Below are positions 59,674 to 64,000 of a DNA stretch of 64,000 nt, in pieces. The notes below the pieces were generated by a model, which worked only from the letters and a program-made list of their open reading frames with translations, was not told where the DNA came from and did not search any database. This DNA comes from Lichenicola sp964658455 (lineage in GTDB: Bacteria; Pseudomonadota; Alphaproteobacteria; Acetobacterales; Acetobacteraceae). Made by a program: the position numbers and the translations under genes. Position 1 is the stretch's first letter; each line of letters opens with the position of its first letter. Location: assembly GCA_964658455.1 (NCBI GenBank), contig CAZZZA010000001.1, forward strand, positions 15,634 to 79,633, read 5' to 3'.

Positions 59674-61133
59674 AACCGGGCATGCCGAACACCGCCTCGC
59701 GCCTCTGGAGCGGTTCCGGCAGCCTGCTGCTGCCGTTCGCCAGCGTGGCGACGCCGGAACTGCCGCTCGGCCGCCTGCTGCGGCTGTCGCTGTTCCAGGT
59801 CTCGGTCGGCATGGCGCTGGTGCTGGTGATCGGCACGCTGAACCGGGTGATGATCGTCGAACTCGGCGTGCCGGCGTGGCTGGTGGCGCTGATGATCTCG
59901 CTGCCGCTGGTGCTGGCGCCGTTCCGCGCCATCGTCGGGCACCGGTCCGACACCCACCGCTCGGTGCTGGGCTGGCGCCGTCTGCCCTATCTGTGGATGG
60001 GCACGCTGCTGCAGTTCGGCGGCTTCGCGATCATGCCGTTCGCGCTGATCGTGCTGTCCGGCGACGCGCCGCACGCGCCGGCTTTCGCGGGGCCGGCCGC
60101 GTCGGCGCTGGCGTTCCTGCTGGTCGGCGCCGGGCTGCACACCACGCAGACGGTGGGGCTGGCGCTGGCGACCGATCTCGCGCCGGCGCATGCCAGGCCG
60201 CGGGTCGTGACGCTGCTGTGCGTGATGCTGCTGCTCGGCATGCTGGGCAGCGCGCTGCTGTTCGGGCGCCTGCTGGCGCCGTTCAGCGAGTTCCGGCTGA
60301 TCCAGGTGATCCAGGGCGCCGGCCTGCTGACCCTGCTGCTCAATTTCACCGCGGTCTGGAAACAGGAAGCGCGCGACCCGCTGCGGCACGGTCTGGCGCA
60401 GCCGCGCACGCCGTTCCTCGCCGCATTCCGCAGCCTCGGCGCCGGGCTGCATGCCCGCCGCCGCCTGGTCTCGGTCGGGCTCGGCACCATGGCGTTCTCG
60501 ATGCAGGACGTGCTGCTCGAGCCCTATGGCGGCCAGGTGCTGCATCTGCCGGTCGCGGTGACCACCACGCTGACGGCGATGCTGGCGGTCGGCGGGCTGG
60601 CCGGGTTCGCAATCGCGGCGCTGCTGCTGGCGCGCGGTTTCGATCGCTACCGGCTGGCCTCGCTGGGCGTGATGGCCGGCATCCTGGCGTTCTTGGCGCT
60701 GATCTTTGCCGCACCGACCGCCTCGCCGGCGCTGTTCGGGCTCGGCACGCTGCTGATTGGCGCCGGCAGCGCCCTGTTCGTGGTCGGCACGCTGTCGGCG
60801 GCGATGGAGCAGGCGCGCGACGGGCAGGGCGGGCTGACGCTCGGCACCTGGGGCGCGGTGCAGGCCTTCGCCGCCGGTCTGGCGATCCTGCTCGGCGGCA
60901 TCACCCATGATCTGGTCGGCATGCTCGCCATGCATGGCCGCCTCGGCGCCACTCTGTCCGTCGCCTCGACCGGCTACGGCATCGTCTACGCGACGGAAAT
61001 CGTGCTGCTGTTCGCCACCCTGGTGGCGATCGGCCCGCTGGCCGGCTTCCGGCCGGTCCTTCCAATCCCCCCCGTTCCGACCAAGGCGGTCTTGGCATCG
61101 GACACGCTGATCCCAGGAGCATCCTTGTCGTGA
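59670..61133 (+). CDS. lhaA: Light-harvesting 1 assembly MFS-type protein LhaA
   Basis: A 487-aa, twelve-helix protein of the PucC family that delivers bacteriochlorophyll and helps assemble the LH1 antenna. RLSLFQVSVGMALVLVIGT, NRVMIVELGVPAWLVALM, GHRSDTHRSVLGWRRLPYLW and MQDVLLEPYGGQVL are family landmarks. The position bchM-lhaA-puhA is conserved in purple bacteria. It is the second PucC-family gene in the window (see 46327). Confidence 0.93.
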   Translation: MKPGMPNTASRLWSGSGSLLLPFASVATPELPLGRLLRLSLFQVSVGMALVLVIGTLNRVMIVELGVPAWLVALMISLPLVLAPFRAIVGHRSDTHRSVLGWRRLPYLWMGTLLQFGGFAIMPFALIVLSGDAPHAPAFAGPAASALAFLLVGAGLHTTQTVGLALATDLAPAHARPRVVTLLCVMLLLGMLGSALLFGRLLAPFSEFRLIQVIQGAGLLTLLLNFTAVWKQEARDPLRHGLAQPRTPFLAAFRSLGAGLHARRRLVSVGLGTMAFSMQDVLLEPYGGQVLHLPVAVTTTLTAMLAVGGLAGFAIAALLLARGFDRYRLASLGVMAGILAFLALIFAAPTASPALFGLGTLLIGAGSALFVVGTLSAAMEQARDGQGGLTLGTWGAVQAFAAGLAILLGGITHDLVGMLAMHGRLGATLSVASTGYGIVYATEIVLLFATLVAIGPLAGFRPVLPIPPVPTKAVLASDTLIPGASLS

Positions 61134-61921
61134 GCGACGCATTCACCCGCTATATCGATGTGGCCCAGGTCAGCCTGTACCTGTTCTGGGGCTTCTTCGC
61201 CGGGCTGATCCTCTATCTGCAGCGCGAGAGCAAGCGCGAGGGCTACCCGCTGCTGCCCGAAGGCCAGCAGACGCACGTGCGTGGTGCGATCGAGGGTTTC
61301 CCACCGGTGCCGCCGGCCAAGACCTTCATCAAGCCGGACGGCACGCTCGCCTTCGCGCCGCAGACGGTGCCGGCGGACGGCCCGCTGGTCGGCGCGGTGC
61401 CGGTCGGCGACTTCCCCGGCGCACCGCTGACCCCGACCGGCAACCCGCTGATCGACGGCATCGGCCCCGCCGCCTGGGTGATGCGCAGCGAGGTGCCGGG
61501 CCGGACCTTCGACGGCCACAACATCGTGGTGCCGCTGCGGCTGGCGAACGGCTACCGGGTAGCGGCGCAGAGCCGCGATCCGCGCGGCTGGCCGGTGGTC
61601 GCGCTCGACGGCGTGGTGGCCGGCCACGTCGTCGATCTGTGGATCGACGAGGAGGAGAACACCCTGCGCTACCTCGAGGTCGCGCTCAACGCCGCGGTGG
61701 CGGCGGACCAGCATCATGTGCTGATCCCCGACCCGTTTGTCCGCTATCATGCGCGCCGGCAGCAGGTCAGGGTGCGGTCGTTGCGGGCGGTGCATTTCGC
61801 CGACATCCCGGTGCTGGCCAACCGGGATGAAGTCACGCTTCGCGAGGAGGACAGGCTGGTGGGCTATTTCGGCGGCGGTCTGCTCTATGCCACGCCAGAG
61901 CGTCTGGGGCCGGTGCTGTGA
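61130..61921 (+). CDS. puhA: Photosynthetic reaction centre H subunit
   Basis: A 263-aa H subunit with a single N-terminal membrane helix (residues about 12-30, VSLYLFWGFFAGLILYL) and a large cytoplasmic PRC-barrel domain (GWPVVALDGVVAGHVVDLWI). The short N-terminal SDAFTRYIDVAQ matches the family. RESKREGYPL follows the helix as usual. GTG start in a GTGA overlap with lhaA; next overlap GTGA with puhB. Reaction-centre L and M genes (puf) lie elsewhere. Confidence 0.95.
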   Translation: MSDAFTRYIDVAQVSLYLFWGFFAGLILYLQRESKREGYPLLPEGQQTHVRGAIEGFPPVPPAKTFIKPDGTLAFAPQTVPADGPLVGAVPVGDFPGAPLTPTGNPLIDGIGPAAWVMRSEVPGRTFDGHNIVVPLRLANGYRVAAQSRDPRGWPVVALDGVVAGHVVDLWIDEEENTLRYLEVALNAAVAADQHHVLIPDPFVRYHARRQQVRVRSLRAVHFADIPVLANRDEVTLREEDRLVGYFGGGLLYATPERLGPVL

Positions 61922-62595
61922 GCTGGTTCTCGCAACGCCCGACCTTCAGCCGGCGCGGCGACCAGCTCGGCGGCCTGCCGGGGCGGCTGCCCGCCGACGA
62001 GACGGTGCTGTGGCAGGGGCGTCCGGATGCGCGTGTCCTCGCCATTCGGGTGCTGCATGTCCGCAAGGTGGCGGTCTATCTGGGCCTGATGCTGGCCTGG
62101 TTCGCCGTCGCCGACTACACGCCGTCGCACTGGCAGCGCACGCTTGCCGGGCTTGCCTGCCTGACGCTGCTGGCCTGCGTGGCGGTGGGGGCGCTGGCGC
62201 TGTTCGCGGTGCTGGTGTCGCGCAGCACCGTCTACACCCTCACCGACCGCCGCATCGTGATGCGGATCGGCATCGCGCTGACCATGAGCATCAACCTGCC
62301 GCTGCGGCTGGTCGATTCCGCGGCGGTCAGGATAGCCCGTGACGGCAGCGGCGACATTCCGGTCTCGATGCATGGCCGGCAGAAGCTCGGATACGGCGTG
62401 CTGTGGCCGCATGTCCGGCCCTGGCGTCTCTCCAGGCCGCAGCCGATGCTGCGCGCGCTGAAGGATGCCGCCAACGTCGCGGCGCTGCTGTCCGAGGCGC
62501 TCGCGCAGACGGTGCCCACGCCTGCCGCACCCCGGGCGCTGCCGGCTTCGGCAGAGCAGCGCGCCCCGGTTCCGCACGACGCGGTGCTCGCATGA
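61918..62595 (+). CDS. puhB: Photosynthetic complex assembly protein PuhB
   Basis: A 225-aa PH-domain-like membrane protein needed for reaction-centre assembly. LPADETVLWQGRPDARVLAI precedes the membrane helices (about residues 45-95), followed by YTLTDRRIVMRIGIALTMSINLPLRLVDSA, the characteristic PH-type strand region. The Ala/Pro-rich C-terminus is variable. GTG start overlapping puhA and ATGA overlap with puhC. Confidence 0.92.
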   Translation: MSWFSQRPTFSRRGDQLGGLPGRLPADETVLWQGRPDARVLAIRVLHVRKVAVYLGLMLAWFAVADYTPSHWQRTLAGLACLTLLACVAVGALALFAVLVSRSTVYTLTDRRIVMRIGIALTMSINLPLRLVDSAAVRIARDGSGDIPVSMHGRQKLGYGVLWPHVRPWRLSRPQPMLRALKDAANVAALLSEALAQTVPTPAAPRALPASAEQRAPVPHDAVLA

Positions 62596-63092
62596 CCAGC
62601 CGGCGCTCGCCGCTGACCGGACTGCCGGCCGGCGCGCTGCCGGCGCTCGGTCCGGCGCCGCCGCGGGCGCCGTTCGTGGTGATCGGCGTGCTGACGGCGA
62701 TCGTCATGGTCGGCGCGATGCTGCCGGCCGGGCATGGCGCGCTGTTCCCGGTCAGGATGGCGGCGGCGCCGGTGCAGGCCTCGCGGCAGATCCAGTTCGT
62801 CGAACTGCCGCAGGACCGGCTGGCGGTGCTGGACGCGCGAAGCCGGCGCCAGATCGCGCTGTTGCCGGCGGACCAGAACGGCTTCCTGCACGCCGTGGTG
62901 CACGGGCTGATGGTCACCAGGCGCCGCGCCGGCATAGCGACCGACCGGCCGTTCGGCCTGGCGCTCTATGCCGACGGGCGCCTCGTCTTGACCGATCTGC
63001 CGACCAGGACCAGCATCGATGTCGAAGGGTTCGGCCCGACCAACATGGCCGGTATCCTGCCGTTCCTGGCACGGGAGGGACACCCTGCGTGA
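62592..63092 (+). CDS. puhC: Photosynthetic complex assembly protein PuhC
   Basis: A 166-aa protein with a proline-rich cytoplasmic N-terminus, one membrane helix (residues about 28-45, FVVIGVLTAIVMVGAML) and a periplasmic beta-rich domain (RQIQFVELPQDRLAVLDA, FLHAVVHGLMVTRRR, RPFGLALYADGRLVLTDL). It is needed for normal reaction-centre/LH1 assembly in Rhodobacter. ATGA overlap with puhB, GTGA overlap with the next gene. Confidence 0.9.
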   Translation: MTSRRSPLTGLPAGALPALGPAPPRAPFVVIGVLTAIVMVGAMLPAGHGALFPVRMAAAPVQASRQIQFVELPQDRLAVLDARSRRQIALLPADQNGFLHAVVHGLMVTRRRAGIATDRPFGLALYADGRLVLTDLPTRTSIDVEGFGPTNMAGILPFLAREGHPA

Positions 63093-63382
63093 CTCGTGCG
63101 ATTGTGGTGCGCTGCGACATCGAGATCGAGCAGACCGCTGAGAGCTTCCATGCCCATGCAGTGCCGGACGGCATCGCCATCCGTCCCGGCGATATCGTGC
63201 TGGTGCATGACGCGCCGATCGCGGTAGGGTTCGGCGACCGGATCACCTGCGAAGGCCGCGCCACCGTGACCAGGGCCGGGCTCCTGCGCCGCGCCTGGAC
63301 CAGGGCGACGGCGATCTTCTCGCTCACCAGCCTCTACGAGGTCGGCTTCGAACCCGAAACCCCGAGGATCGTCAGAGCATGA
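63089..63382 (+). CDS. Conserved photosynthesis-cluster protein between puhC and acsF, 97 aa
   Basis: A small protein found at this place in many alphaproteobacterial photosynthesis clusters; its role is unknown. It is beta-rich with a DIVLVHDAP turn, then an Arg-rich helix (TRAGLLRRAWTRATAIFSL) and SLYEVGFEP near the end. There is no membrane segment. GTG 63089 overlaps puhC and the stop overlaps acsF, so it is co-expressed with the assembly genes. A role in complex assembly or cyclase function is inference. Confidence 0.82.
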   Translation: MTRAIVVRCDIEIEQTAESFHAHAVPDGIAIRPGDIVLVHDAPIAVGFGDRITCEGRATVTRAGLLRRAWTRATAIFSLTSLYEVGFEPETPRIVRA

Positions 63383-64000
63383 ACGTCACCACACGGATCG
63401 TTCCGAACGACGCGACACGGTCGGCGCAGGAGAACACCGTCCTCAGCCCGCGTTTCTACACCACCGACTTTCCCAAGATGGACAGGATCGACGTGAGCGG
63501 CGTGCGCCGCGAGTGGGACGGGCTGATCGCCGAGCTGCAGAGCGACGGCAACCGCGGCCATTTCATCCGCGACGACTCGTTCGATCTCGATCTGTCGACG
63601 CTGCCGCCCGATCTTCGTGCCGAGTTCCTCGATTTCCTGGTCAGTTCGGTCACCGCCGAGTTCTCCGGCTGCGTGCTCTACGCCGAGATCAAGAAGCGCA
63701 TCACCAACCCCGACATCCGCACCCTGTTCACGCTGATGACCCGCGACGAGGCCCGCCACGCCGGCTTCATCAACGACACGCTCAAGGATTTCGGCGTCGG
63801 CGTCGATCTGGGGTTCCTGGCGCGCGAGAAGAAATACACCTTCTTCAAGCCGAAATTCGTGTTCTACGCGACCTACCTGTCGGAGAAGATCGGCTACGCC
63901 CGCTATATCACCATCTTCAGGCAGCTCGAGCGTCATCCCGAGCGCACCTTCCATCCGATCTTCCGCTGGTTCGAGAAATGGTGCGAGGACGAGTTCCGCC
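63379..64000 (+). CDS. acsF: Mg-protoporphyrin IX monomethyl ester oxidative cyclase (partial, runs off the right edge)
   Basis: The first 207 residues of the oxygen-dependent cyclase that closes ring E of bacteriochlorophyll. The diiron ligands begin at Glu94 (TAEFSG) and Glu124/His127 (RDEARHAGF). LSPRFYTTDFPKMD at the N-terminus and KYTFFKPKFVFYATYLSEKIGYARYI match AcsF/CrdI. Its presence, with no bchE in view, indicates that ring E is closed aerobically. ATGA overlap with the 97-aa gene. Confidence 0.96.
   Translation, partial: MNVTTRIVPNDATRSAQENTVLSPRFYTTDFPKMDRIDVSGVRREWDGLIAELQSDGNRGHFIRDDSFDLDLSTLPPDLRAEFLDFLVSSVTAEFSGCVLYAEIKKRITNPDIRTLFTLMTRDEARHAGFINDTLKDFGVGVDLGFLAREKKYTFFKPKFVFYATYLSEKIGYARYITIFRQLERHPERTFHPIFRWFEKWCEDEFR

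Noticed and set aside
1..64000. CRISPR arrays, insertion sequences, prophage or integrase genes
   Set aside because: No regularly spaced direct repeats, transposase, integrase or phage structural genes were seen on either strand.

Overview
The window is 64 kb of GC-rich chromosome from an anoxygenic phototrophic alphaproteobacterium. Acetobacteraceae is my best guess, judged from protein flavour and gene neighbourhoods; a family-level assignment cannot be proved from the sequence alone. The clearest evidence is the right third, a photosynthesis gene cluster in the purple-bacterial order bchF-N-B-H-L-M-lhaA-puhA-B-C-orf-acsF, which runs off the right edge. The oxygen-dependent cyclase gene acsF points to bacteriochlorophyll synthesis under air. 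No puf, crt or bchE genes lie in the window.

Left part (1-20.3 kb): housekeeping and repair genes. These are a ribosome-hibernation-type protein, a TrmN6-like methyltransferase, a polyprenyl diphosphate synthase, a family-61-type glycosyltransferase, murI-pyrE, a secreted S53 (sedolisin) protease, gltA, and an aroQ-sixA pair. They are followed by a phosphoesterase-photolyase pair, a pair of 'ligase-associated' repair genes (Lhr-type helicase and PdeM) without the ligase, and a sulfotransferase.

Middle-left (18.3-30.6 kb): a carbohydrate-acid island. A LacI-family regulator and a dehydrogenase diverge from a ribose-type ABC transporter (ATPase, two permeases, binding protein). Then come an extended SDR, a racemase-family protein, and the complete otnC/ltnD/otnI/otnK set known to convert L-threonate to dihydroxyacetone phosphate. 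A LacI-type operator sits in the divergent promoter region.

Middle (30.6-32.9 kb): an AT-richer island of four genes on the minus strand. It consists of a 314-aa protein plus a four-helix membrane protein, followed by a truncated copy of the first protein's C-terminus plus a second membrane protein. The layout resembles a toxin-immunity pair with an orphan cassette. This is the best candidate here for an undescribed system.

Middle-right (33-41.6 kb): a phosphoesterase, serB, miaA, the branched-chain amino acid operon ilvBNC, and a UPF0434/Lon-N/YbbN-like group. A tRNA-Gly(GCC) gene lies beyond them.

Right part (41.7-64 kb): two divergent photosynthesis operons meet at 50.93-51.15 kb. The minus-strand operon carries aerR/ppaA, ppsR, bchG, a PucC-family carrier, bchP and tspO, followed closely by crcB and two MFS transporters. 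The plus-strand operon carries bchF through acsF, with stop/start overlaps at almost every junction. Between them is a 34-bp dyad made of two near-consensus PpsR boxes that cover both candidate -35 elements, so one repressor element could control both operons.
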